Assembly (NCBI GenBank): GCA_014898415.1
Contig: RCTD01000015.1
Coordinates: 124,001 to 188,000, forward strand
Direction: 5' to 3'
Length of the DNA stretch: 64,000 nucleotides
Source: Stromatinia cepivora
Taxonomy: Eukaryota > Ascomycota > Leotiomycetes > Helotiales > Sclerotiniaceae
The position numbers and the translations under genes were made by a program. Below the pieces are notes generated by a model. The model ran no database searches. It saw only the letters and a program-made list of their open reading frames with translations, and was not told the DNA's origin. Positions 1 to 11,917 of the stretch are shown here, in pieces; the stretch's first letter is position 1; the number at the start of each line of letters is the position of its first letter.

Positions 1-1011
1 CAGCTTGAACAGTCACAAGAGTAGTATTGCGTTTCCCTAGCAATGTCAAGATGCTTACTCCTGAGTCGCTGTAATCGGCTGCAAGATCATCAAATGACAT
101 TCCTGCTGCATACTTGAGTGATTCCAGACTTGGATCATATTCTGGTGGTTGAAATAATAAGGCCATAGCAATACATTGGAATAGAAGAGCGGGAAAGAAC
201 TGTAAATCTGCAGGGAGTTCCTGTGGTCCTTTATTCAAAGTTGCAAAAGATAAATTGTTCCAATTCCTGAGATGATCTCGAAACGTTCCCTCGTCTAAAG
301 CATAGTATTGAAAGTTGACCTCTCGAAAAAACGTCTTTAGAAGCATATCGATGTAAGGGCGAGACGGTAATTGTCGTATTAAGCTCTTGTATTTTTCCCG
401 AAGACCAGTATTCTCTGTTGTTGCTACGGAATGAGATGACACAGCCGCTCCATCGTTGACCTCGGCCTCTATCTTCTTAAAGATCCCCAGGGTGGTATTT
501 GAATGGTTTCCATTTGACTTTGCATATCCAAGCGCACTAACTTTTGCCACGGAATCCGATTCGAGCTGTGCGCCTTTTCCATATTCTCCGTTCTCTGACG
601 ACCTTAGGTCATCTAGTAGTTGTTGTTTCCTGGCGGACTCATTCTCATATTGACAAACATCTTGTTTATTGCGATTAAGACAATTCGAGCATGGAAATTG
701 ACGGTCGCACTAGAGTTGGCATCAGACTATTAATCTTTGAAAGATAGTGAGAGTGGAGAATGAACCTTTTGTTTGCGCCTATGGCACTCAGTACATGAGA
801 TCACCACTCTCTTCCTCTTCTTTGGAGCTTTCTGTGAAACCTCTGTCTTTGTAGATTCTTGCTCCGAAGTAATATTGTTCCTAACTGCAGCCGCTTGTAG
901 ATTGTGGTTTGGAGATAAAATTTCGAGATTGAGGCTGTTGTAAAACTCATCGCATGCGACTTTTTGTTTAGAATCAGGCCTCATGTTGTCTAAAGCCCCA
1001 TCCGTTTGCAT
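1..1011 (-). CDS. Zn2Cys6 fungal transcription factor, N-terminal part, partial at window edge
   Basis: Two exons are visible: 1011 down to 766, and 709 down to 1, where the gene leaves the window. They are joined across a 56-bp GT-AG intron (765-710). About 318 residues are seen. A basic run (KKRKR, about residues 64-68) precedes a binuclear zinc cluster with cysteine spacing C-x2-C-x6-C-x5-C-x2-C-x8-C. The intron falls directly before the third cysteine, so the domain exists only after splicing. The rest of the visible frame has no stop and reads like the start of a fungal-specific regulatory domain, with a stretch around PSRPYIDMLLKTFFREVNFQ. Proteins of this type are nuclear DNA-binding regulators. 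Target genes cannot be inferred. The start ATG at 1011 is the first one ahead of the cluster and is likely but unproven. Confidence 0.88.
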
Positions 1012-1595
1012 GGTGGACGTTTGAGAAATGGTCTTGGAGAATGTTCTTCACGCCACTCGTAAGATCAATTGATATGTGATCGATAGCCCACGTTAACTTT
1101 GACTTGAGGAGTAGCTAAATACGCCCACTTACTTCCTCACGAGTAGGTATTTGTGTAAGGGATAAAGTGTTGAGATGGGACGAGGATCGACTTGTGTCGC
1201 AAGAGACTGTAATGATGATATTTGACACTGGCAAACAGCTGATATTGACTTCTTCGTAGTATCTAAAAGGCTTTGGTCGTCGCACTGTATGTACGTAGTA
1301 TGTTAGTATGTGCCCTTCACTCGATGATGCCAATACAAGAATCTTTTCGGACTTAAGAAATCTATTCTTGTTGATGCAAACGCCGTAAAAGATGTTATCT
1401 CACCTTAGGTAGTATATGCTGGATAATTGCCTTAGGCCAAAACTGATAAAAGTATATCAGCGGGAGCAGCGGGGTGATGGTTGGCCAAAATCAAGATCAA
1501 CCAACCAACCACCTACAAGGCTGACTAATAAGAAGTTGATGATCTGATTTATTAGAGAATAAAGAATGTTGACATTAAATTATGTATGCTTTCAA

Positions 1596-1626
<31 letters not shown>

Positions 1627-3366
1627 CAGAGATATATATAGATATAAACAGATGCTTCTAATTGTAAAGATTATAACTTTAATACTAAATTCATCAATAA
1701 CCTTAATTCTTTCCAGAGTATTCAAATATGTATCTAGGTACCTTTCCTACTTGGTCGTGAACCTTGGGAGTATCCGTTCCACGTGTATTTTCAACGTGGG
1801 AAGATGGGAGAGTCTGGAATCCTGAAACTTGAGTCCTGAGTCATTTATAGTTTCGGTATATACCCAGAGTAGGATTGCCATGCGACGGAGAGGTCGAGTA
1901 AGATCGGACGTCTCCGGAGCTAAATACATAGCACTTACGCATGATTCCAGGTTTTGGATATACCACCAAAGTACATTGTACATTAACAAGCAAAGGATGT
2001 TACCGCCATGGGGAAAGAAAGTAGAAGGTACCTACTAGATCGGATTTCTAACTTGGCGATGGGTGGGGATGAAATAGGAAGAGATGAATGGGTACGTATC
2101 GGTATGTAGCCCAGCCACACAATGGTCCGGTCGGTACGTATGCAAGACTAACAATAATACCACCCATCGGTAAATTGCTAAGATTCAAGGGATAACATCA
2201 TGAGTCGTGCGTGACCTGCAAATTCTAGGATAGACCCTTAACTTTTTTTCTTTTTTTCTTTTTCATTTAGTCTTTTTTTCATGCTGCAGGAAGGGGTCAT
2301 GATATCTGTTACTTCTGTTAAAAGCATTTGATTTAACAGACGTAATGAGTATTAAGTAAATATAGGGAGTTTATATTTTGATGATGTATATGTGTATATA
2401 TACTCCTGTGAGGGGGGCGGGGGGTAATGGGTGTGGGTAGATAGAGAGGGAGGGGATTTATATTTTGATGATATCAGGTATAATACATTGATGGGGTTGA
2501 TGTGATTAGAATTCAGTTATTTTAGTTCATATTTTTAAATGATACTCATACTGGTAGAATTAAATGCATTATGACGCAAATGTCGATCCCTTTTTTGGGG
2601 GGGGGGTCTAATGTCTGTGTCCAGTTAAACGTTTTGAGTCCCTTTAACCCAGACTCTATCCCACATTACATTACCACTACGTTACCACTACGTTAGCACA
2701 ACTTTTACTACCTTCTAGATATATACAACTTTTATTTCTATGCATCATTTAACAATTTATACAATACAATACAAATTATTAGGGCTAGCCTTAGGACTCA
2801 GGACTTCAGACTTCTCATTTGCATTATCTGCACATTATCCGCAGACTTGCAGACCCGTACTTACTAGGTATATACTTCATGCACAAGATTCAAGTATCAT
2901 CTCCATTATAAGTATTGCCAGCCACAAATCAATCATTCTACTGCTCCATCAAATACAAGATCCTGCCTAGGCCTTCTCAATAACTGTTTTAACTTTAATT
3001 CAAGCCATCGGGTTATATGCCATACCTGGTCAAAATCATCAAATGGAGGGGGTTTGATTTGACCAATGCATGCAAACAATTAGAACCATGTCAGTAAATA
3101 CTCCTCCTCCTTGTCTTTTCTATATAAACTTTTCCATCCAATCTATTATCTACATCATATCAAAAACTATCAAATGCTTTGAATGCTTGAATGCATGAAT
3201 GCTCAATTACTCCAAAACTAATCATATCATTGCAGTTAGTAAACGGATATTCCTTCCCTCGATAACCTTTACCTGGAGACCAACCATCAACCTCCTCTCT
3301 CCCCATCCTGTCGGACTCTTAACATTGACTCGGGCTGCCCATTCATTCTGGTAAAAGGAAGGGCAG
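1012..3366. other. Intergenic region between divergent regulator and histidine kinase
   Basis: No gene is supported in this 2.35-kb interval, which must hold the promoters of both divergent genes. It contains an AT microsatellite (1600-1619), a T-rich run (about 2239-2280), G-rich runs near 2408-2422 and 2597-2606, and an 11-base unit resembling CCACTACGTTA repeated near 2671-2695. Short open frames here have no codon structure or family resemblance. Confidence 0.6.
1600..1619. repeat. TA dinucleotide microsatellite
   Basis: Uninterrupted TA repeat in the intergenic region upstream of the Zn2Cys6 gene. Confidence 0.9.
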
Positions 3367-6300
3367 ATGCAGATGGCACCAGTAGAGGCAACAGTTGCGC
3401 TTTCGCATGTTGAGGGTATATCCGATGCTGCCAGAGCTAGAGAACTATACAAGTATGTCCATGATTACTCTAGAAGTATGTCGCACAAACATATCAAGAA
3501 CTGTGGGAAGGAGACACAAAGATTTACAAGTTGCACGGAAATTAACAAACGGCACTTGTTTCTCTCATAGACCAGCGTCGAGGGAGGGGCTTATTACTGA
3601 TTTATTTTGTACTACAAATCCATACTCAAGAGGGTGTTACTGATTTTTAATTCCTTTCAGGTACTACCAACCTACTTCTTCCATTAATACCGAATCATGT
3701 TTTCCAAACCCTCAAATACCTACCGAGGGCAGCAATCAAGAGCTAGGAGTTCAATCTGACATTACCTCAACCAAAATTTCTTCCCCCGATACATCATTAA
3801 CTGCATTCTGCCAGCTTGTATCTTGGAGGTTGGAAGCACAAAGAACAATGATCAGGTAACTTTGAAGCTTGTTTTATGCTCACTTCGCAGCTGACAGATT
3901 CCACCAGTCTTATCGATGATGGCACACAGTACTTCATTGCAGAAAGCACCAAATCCTTGGATCTTGTGGATGCCACAAAACACAAACCAGGTGATGAGCT
4001 GTGGCTAGGCTGTACTTCTGTGACAAAGGCTGGTAGATTGTGCGAGAGGTATGGCAAATCAGAGTTTGAATTTGCGGTTAAATCGTCAATTGTGTTTAAT
4101 CTTTGCTACAGGACCATTGAAGCTGCCCCGACAGTATTGGGAGAAGAGTATCCTTCATTCATTGTCAATGATTTAACATTAGATGATCGGTTCAATCAAC
4201 TTTCTTTTGTGACCGAACCTCCATACCTCAGATTTTATGCCGGAGTTCCACTCATTACCAAGCGAGGTATACCGATCGGAAGTTTATTCATTGTTGATAG
4301 TCATGCTCGATCGGGATTGTCCAAGGACGAAATCTCTTTCATGGGCACAATGGCGACTACTGTCATGAAACATCTAGAGTTGACTCGAGAGGTGGAAGAA
4401 CATCGACGTGGCATGAAAATGAGCCGAGGTCTTGCATCATTTGTAGAAGGTCGTGCGGAACTGGAAGAGGCAGACATGGAGGCAGAAGATGGGGAAGGTA
4501 CAAAGATTGTTGGCCAGTTTGAGATAGATACCGGTATCAGACGACAAAAGTCAAAATCATCATCAACCAAAGGTTCTGCAATATCAAGTACTGCTTCACT
4601 TACTCTTAGCAATGGTAAGGAAAAGGGGTATATAAGCTCCACTTCGCTTGGACCCACGAAACCAGAGGGTACCACCTTGACATCTATTCGATCCGATCTA
4701 TTGCGCGGTGGACGACCAGAGATTGAGTCCATGACGCAGCATTCATCCTTCGGAGAAACTACTACAACTGAGCAATCACCCTATGATATGTGCAAAACCG
4801 ATACCCCCGATGAGGAGTTTACCGAGGCATCGGCTCTAGAGCTGCTATTCTCCCGCGCTTCCAATCTCATCAGAGAGGCATTTGAGGTGGATGGTGGAGC
4901 AGTATTCTACGATGCACAAAAAGGATTCGGCAGTGATGCGGCGCAACCCACTAATCAAGAATCATCTGTTACTGATAGCCAGACGAGTGGTGACGATGAT
5001 CTTCAAACCGGACTTAATTCTCGATCCTCGATTTCACGACACCCGGGTGGTGGAGAAAGATCCTTCACTCGGTCGTCGACAATGTCACCAACACGAGAAA
5101 TAGAAATTTTGGGATTCTCCACCCCCGAGGCATCTTCAATTAATGGCGACGCATACCCTGGAACTCACTCTTTCCTACCGTTTGAGGAAAAATCATTACA
5201 CCAATTTTTGCGCCGGTATCCACGCGGAAAGCTATGGACTTTTGACTCGGATGGATCTATGTCTTCAGCCTCAGATGATGAAATTCTTAAAGGCTATCGT
5301 TGCTCTGCAAGAGAAAGCAGGAACCAGACACGAGGAAAAAGCAAAATTGCGAGGGCGGAAGCGGATGGAAGATTCTTATCTACTCATTTTCCTGGTGTTC
5401 GCCAATTGTTGTTTGTTCCACTTTGGGATGCTGGTCGCTCCCGCTGGCTTAGTGCATGCTGTGTTTGGTCAACAGAACCCACTCGTATTCTATCTAAGCA
5501 GAATGAATTATCGTTTCTCAGTGCGTTTGGCAATAGCGTCATGGCTGAATGTTCTCGCATAAGTACCGAAGTTGCTGATCAGAAGAAAAGTGACTTTATT
5601 GGAAGCATTTCTCGTAAGCATTGCCTAAACCTACCCATAAAGTCGACTGACCCTAACCCCAACCCTAAGATGAATTGAGGAGTCCACTTCATGGAATACT
5701 TGCATCTGCTGAGATATTGGATGATCTTTCTTTACCAAATCTAGCACAAGAACTTGTTGAGACAATTGACAGTTGTGGCCGCACACTTTTAGATACCATT
5801 GTGAGTCCTCTCCCCCTGCGCCTAACAAACTATCTCTACTCCCCAGTTCTCTTCGGTTCAGATGTTTCAGAAGAGCTGACCACTTCTCTCAGAATCATAT
5901 TCTAGACTTTTCTAAAGTTAGCAGTCTTGAGAAGAATTGGCGTAGAAATCATCGAGGTACGGCAAAACGAATATCGCAATCGAGTAATTCTGGTCCCCTG
6001 GCTTTACAACAATCTGATTTGCCCATGATAAATTTGTTTGCACCTGTGGATGTAGCAGTACTCTGCGAAGAGGTAGTTGAGAGTGTTTTTGCCGGTTACG
6101 TGTTTCAGAATGTTACGGCGAAAACTTTTGATATGGTTCATGACATACACGATAAAAGCTCCGACTCGAAAAGGCATTCAGCTTCATCTCTTGCCATATC
6201 ACCTCCAGCAAGCCAGTCTCCACAAGTATCAGTCATTTTAGATATTACCCGAGATGACTACAACTTTACTACACAACCTGGAGCATTCCGAAGAATTATC

Positions 6301-8040
6301 ATGAACTTGCTCGGCAACGCGTTGAAGTATACCTCTCACGGTTACGTGAGAGTGAAGTTGGAGACAACCCAATTAGAGGATCTAACCACTTCTGGAGGCG
6401 AGAAGACCCCGAGATCTATGATAATCTTGACCGTAACGGACACTGGAAAGGGTATATCTAGCGAGTTCCTTAGATCAAAGCTCTTCACCCCCTTTGCCCA
6501 GGAAAATACCCTTTCCAGTGGAACTGGGTTAGGACTGTCCATTGTGAGGAGTATTATCAATCTACTTGAAGGAGACATCACCATCGATAGTGAGGTTGGA
6601 CGTGGTACTGGTGAGTAACCCTGAATATTCCAGCCGCACAAATATATCATGTTGATACAGTGCTAATCTATTTTTGCTTCAGAGGTCAGAGTATCCTTAC
6701 CACTTCTTCGCGAAATACCAAAAGATACATCACTACCCGTGACACCCAAAGCTGTAACCTCGTTGTTGCGTGAGACAGATGAATCGATATCACTATTGCG
6801 AAGTCAAATAGGTGGTCGTGAAATAGGACTCTTTAATTTCAACCCTCCCACGATGGATCCCGTAATTGCAAAGAAGGGAAGGTTTCTCCATGCGTCTGTC
6901 AGGAACTTTCTCACGAATTGGTATGGTTTAAGGATCGTGCCATTATCAGCAAACCCAGATATTATCCTTGCGAATGCTCCAGATTTATCTGTTCTCGTGA
7001 ATCTTTGCAAGATGCTTCCTCGCCAACATAAACCATCGATACTGGTATTGTCTCCACATTCCTCACGGTTCAACCACTCATTCGCGGAAGCTGGCATCAG
7101 AGGCAATGTCACTGTGGTAGCAAAGCCGGTGGGTCCACTAAAACTCGCAAGAGCGCTTCGATCTTGTCTTGATGGAGCGTCAACTACAAGTGGTAACGCT
7201 GTTACGCCGGATCCATCTACTACAGGGCAAGCGAGCACTAATGACCTTAGTAACGTCTTCGAGGATCTACTTATTTCTCCTCATGGAGGTGAAGTACTGG
7301 ATAATAGTCGAATGGCGGCTGATAGCGAGAATGCTCGGAAAGCTATTGAATCACCAACTCCAAACGCGCTTGTTGAAAAAGGAAAAGAATTTCCCTTTCC
7401 TCTACCTCCTGGGGGTAACACCTCTCCTCCACGAAGAGAACCTACCTCAGATGAGACCCTCGCTACTCCCACAGCTGCGGCTTTTGGTTACACTTCTCAA
7501 CCTCACTCAGCAGTTGGAATTGAAATTAGCCAACCAGATGGTTCTTCCGGTGCAGCAACAGGCACACATCAATTCTCAATAGCCACCGCAACTCCTGACC
7601 CATTCGCACCTAATTTACTTCTAGTTGACGACAACATGATAAATCTTAAACTCCTACGCCATTTCATAACAAGGTTAGGCTATACGACAGTTCACGAGGC
7701 GGAAAATGGACTTGAAGCTGTTAAGAAATTTGGGGAGAGGCCAGAAGGGTATGATATCATTTTTATGGATATAAGTATGCCGGTACTGGATGGATTTGAT
7801 GCAACAAAGGAGATAAGAAAATTGGAGAAATCAAGAAAAGAGCGAGCAATGGCAAATGGTGAGGTTGAGGTGGGTAAGAAAAAAAATGAAGCACTTGTGG
7901 TTGCGCTTACAGGATTGGCTGGTAAAGATGATGTGGAGAAGGCGAGGACTTGTGGTATTGATCTTTTCATGACGAAGCCGGTGGCTATGAAGGAGGTAAG
8001 AAAGATGTTGGAGAATTGGAGAGCGAATCAAAAGGATTGA
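3367..8040 (+). CDS. Hybrid histidine kinase (GAF - HisKA - HATPase - degenerate receiver - receiver)
   Basis: Proposed exons are 3367-3452, 3661-3817, 3891-4048, 4112-5613, 5670-5800, 5893-6610 and 6683-8040, giving about 1369 residues. The N-terminus has the fungal ARARELYKYYQP motif created by splicing. A GAF-like sensor domain covers about residues 85-235 (FYAGVPL near 175). A low-complexity Ser-rich region follows. The H-box phosphoacceptor (SISHELRSPLHG, His about 635) is assembled across intron 4. The ATPase has an N-box (NLLGNALKYT, about 816), DTGKG (about 861), FTPFAQ and GTGLGLS (about 888). A degenerate receiver-like stretch lies near 1010-1080. The C-terminal receiver (about 1228-1365) has the acidic pair near 1233, phosphoacceptor Asp in FMDISMP (about 1280) and the Lys of MTKP (about 1349). 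It should autophosphorylate and relay phosphate His to Asp, then to a phosphotransfer protein. The stimulus is unknown. The intron 2 donor is uncertain (see findings). The start is fixed by an in-frame TAA at 3352, leaving ATG 3367 or 3373. Confidence 0.87.
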
Positions 8041-8745
8041 GGTGGAATGAACAGTGATTCTGAGATGAAATGAAGCATTTGGATGGGACTACGGGACTAT
8101 GAAAAAACGAGAACGAATTCGTATGAGGGAAAAAGTTGCATTTGGGGGCGTTATGGAAACATTGTAAATAGGCATTGCGATTCAGGACTCGTAATAACAT
8201 GGGGGAATGAGAGATTGATGATGATTTGGCGTGGCGTTTGTTTTTGGAGCTTGAAGAGGAAGGGGCTTCTTTATACCCTGGTGGCATGGCATGCGAATTT
8301 TGCTTTAGATGAAAGGACGTGTTGGGGATGGGGATGGGGATGCTGGGGGCGATTCGAGTTGGATGAGATGACATGGCATGAAATGGATGAGGGATAATAT
8401 ACCCAGGGATTGAGGAATTGAGCGTGAGAGGAATAGATTGATGGGGAATGAATGGATGAATGGATGGATGGCTTGATGAGATGGGTGGCTTGGGGGGGAT
8501 GGATGAATAGAAATGTAATTGTATGAAATAATGAAATAAACAAATAGATATCATCGTCACACAGTTTATATCGGGACATTGGTTGATCAGTATAGTATAT
8601 ACAACCGTATTAAGTATATGTCCACGTAATTTACTATATCCGATCCGGCGAAGATTGGAATCTTTAAAATATGTACAAGACGAAAGTCTCCTATCCTCTC
8701 CTCTTCTCTACTGCACACCGCGAACCACACTCTCTACTCTCTCAC
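8041..8745. other. Intergenic region between convergent kinase and xylanase genes
   Basis: It holds the 3' ends of both convergent transcripts. GATG/GGATG-type simple repeats occur near 8326-8342 and 8443-8500. They produce long antisense open frames that I do not regard as genes. No RNA gene or transposon end is seen. Confidence 0.6.
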
Positions 8746-9640
<895 letters not shown>

Positions 9641-9742
9641 TTGTATGTATGTACATTAGACCAAGATTGCTTATTTTGCTTTACCTTGCCTTTCTTTACC
9701 TTGTATCCCCGTTCAGCTCATCACCCGTTCATCACCCGTTCA

Positions 9743-9748
9743 TTAGCC
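9743..9748 (-). promoter_or_regulatory. GGCTAA motif (XlnR/Xyr1-type site) upstream of xylanase
   Basis: The minus strand reads GGCTAA about 211 bp upstream of the xylanase ATG. GGCTAA/GGCTAR is the established core of the xylanase activators XlnR and Xyr1. The site is next to a direct repeat of ATCACCCGTTC (about 9719-9741). Functional use is inferred. Confidence 0.45.
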
Positions 9749-9765
9749 ATCCGCCTCCTGTTCAT

Positions 9766-9890
9766 CTACTCGTGCGGCCAGAAAGTATAACACACTCCAC
9801 TTTGAGCCTATACCACAAGATGATAAACTACAAAAGGTATAGCAGCTTCTTATTAGTGGAGTGTGCTGTACTTTCTGGCCGCACGAGTAG
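9766..9890. mobile_element. Small foldback/MITE-like element with 35-bp inverted repeats
   Basis: Arms 9766-9800 and 9856-9890 are inverted repeats matching at 33 of 35 bases, starting CTACTCGTGCGGCCAGAAAG. The 55-bp centre also pairs partly (CTATACC against GGTATAG). No coding capacity. Flanks share only TCAT, so a target duplication is uncertain. It lies 234 bp upstream of the xylanase start, just beyond the GGCTAA motif. Confidence 0.75.
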
Positions 9891-11292
9891 CTCATTATCT
9901 CAATTGGTAATATACTGAGCACCAAGTGAAACTTAAAAACACATGCATCTATCTATTATTGAACCCACATACTCTATACAGAGTAGCTCTTAGCTCTTGA
10001 CGAAACAAAAATCCTTGATCTCTGTTCACTTGGGTACTTTGTACTATACTCGCACCCGTTTCATCCAAGTTAACTTTTTTCAGACTTGATTCCTCCAATA
10101 TATATTCTCCGCAAATTTAAACAAATAGGTGTACCTATCCGGTCCGATACTATATATATTAAAATCGAGAATCGAGACTCGAGACTCGAGACTCCACACC
10201 TTCTTTATATATCAAACGTCTTTATTTTCCGTGCAGAAATAGGTGTACATACTTGTAATCTATATCCTTGATACTACTAGGTATATATCCCTGACAGCAT
10301 CCACAATATATCTCCGATAATGCAGAAGGGAGGTGCTAAGTATATCCACTGTGTCCGGGATACTAGGATACTGGGATACTACCCCGCATCGTGGATTAAG
10401 AGGCGGGAAATAGATGTAATTTCGGGGATGGTTACTGAATTGGGGATGGGAAGGGGATGGATGGTAGGGGATTGATTAGTGGTAAAAGTTTGGTGATAGC
10501 TATAGCTATCATAGTTATAGCAGTGAAGATATGAGTACGAAGTAGAGTTTGAAGAATTACAAAGATGGGATGAAATTCAATGAACGAACAATGAATCAAA
10601 TAAGATTTCACGTACTCTGTAAAAACTTGAAAGGAAAAATAGCCCACTTCGGTAAGCTCATTCTTCATCTTATCAATTTGTCAAGAATTGTTCTAAAAAG
10701 ACACCATATATGTCAATATCATTATCAATATCAATACCGTATAAACTCACCTACAACAGGACACACTAAGCCTATTTCAAATAAGGTTTTTTCTTATTTC
10801 CTATTTTCGATCAATTTGATTGGAAGAAATCAATTGAAATGGATATTTTTTAATCCACTTTTGCTTCGGCCCCAGAAAAGCTAGGGGTTGAAATAGGCTT
10901 AGTGTGTTCTGTTGTTAGTGAGTTTATACGGTACAGAGTCCGGACCGTAGGTTCTACAACATCAAAATATTCAGATAAATGTCAGGATCTGGAAAGTGTA
11001 AAATATTGGGACAAGGTTATAAGATCCACTTGTTAACGATTGAATGTTTCAAAAAGATCCGGGCATTATATACGGAGTACATATTGGGGGTATTTATTAG
11101 CCGAGCGAGCGAGCAGTACCGGCATGAAACTCCGGATATGTACGTACGTAGCATTTATTTGGTGTTTGGAATTTATGGGATTTGGTTGGTAGATTAATCT
11201 TCAAGGAATAGATACATAATTATCTACTTTATTCGGATTTCGATTCTGGAAATTTATTGTGAGGATGATAGGTAATATATTAGAGTGCCGTT
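9891..11292. other. Intergenic region up to the AT-rich boundary
   Basis: Apart from the MITE at 10,735-10,933 I see no gene. Minor structures are a CGAGACT tandem (10173-10194) and a perfect palindrome GATAGCTATAGCTATC near 10494-10510. Base composition drifts toward AT-rich but the interval is not transposon-derived as far as I can read. Confidence 0.55.
10735..10933. mobile_element. Tc1/mariner-type MITE with 46-bp terminal inverted repeats
   Basis: Arms 10735-10780 and 10888-10933 match at about 43 of 46 bases as inverted repeats (TACCGTATAAACTCAC at both outer ends). The outermost TA on each side is consistent with a TA target duplication, the hallmark of Tc1/mariner elements. The 199-bp element has no coding capacity, so it would need a transposase supplied elsewhere. 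Confidence 0.8.
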
Positions 11293-11582
11293 TGTCACGA
11301 ATCGTGAACCACAGGAGGCTAATCACGTGGTACCTCTTATCTCTCATATCAATTGATGAGCTGATCGTCTGTGTATATGCATTATGATTCATATGATTTA
11401 ATATAGTAAAATGATGATCCTAATAATATATATATATATATATATATAGCTTTATAATTTACGAATAAATATTTGTATATAGATATCTAATTGTTCTTTA
11501 TAAGTTATAATTCTTCAATTGTAAATTCTAAAGAATATAATTGATTTTATTTATTATTCTATTATGACTTTTATATATTATA
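11293..11582 (+). repeat. 5' LTR of A1
   Basis: Begins TGTCACGAATCGTGAACC and aligns to the 282-bp LTRs of A2. It is slightly longer because of an expanded TA run at about 11,424-11,448. The first 100 bases are nearly unmutated and the remainder is AT-degraded. Confidence 0.85.
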
Positions 11583-11917
11583 TTATTTACAATTTATTAT
11601 AAATGTTCAGTTATCTAATAATCTTTCAAATAATACTTTATTTTAATAATACCTTTTTAGATGAACTTTTATAAATATTATATCTAGAAAAAAAAGATCT
11701 ATTTCAATCTAATCGACAAAAATATAAATCCCTTTAAAAGTATATTATCATTTTTATAATACAATAAATTCTATTTTCTATATATCCCGAACTTTTGAAA
11801 ATCTATTCTAGAAAGTTTTCTTTTTCTTTTAAATAATTTCAATAACTCTTCGAAGAAAATATAGATATAGATTTTTATAATATTATTATTAAAAAAAAGA
11901 AAACTAATAAAAAGAAG

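Noticed and set aside
1115..1333. Small minus-strand frame upstream of the Zn2Cys6 gene
   Set aside because: No recognisable sequence and no splice link to the transcription factor; more likely promoter or leader sequence.
4301..4732. Minus-strand open frame of 143 codons inside the kinase
   Set aside because: Shadow of the kinase coding frame; domain order and splicing support the plus-strand gene.
7985..8579. Long minus-strand open frames rich in Ser, His, Pro and Ile downstream of the kinase
   Set aside because: They are the antisense of GGATG/GAATG simple repeats in the kinase 3' region, and no family or splice structure supports a gene.
9886..9975. tRNA-like stretch (TAGCTCA, then CTCAATTGGTA, then a GAACCC) suggesting a tRNA or SINE
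   Set aside because: The A-box-like part is interrupted and there is no proper T-arm or acceptor stem pairing, so neither a tRNA nor a SINE is supported.
11424..11448. TA repeat in the A1 5' LTR as a separate microsatellite locus
   Set aside because: It lies within the LTR and explains its extra length; treated as LTR variation.
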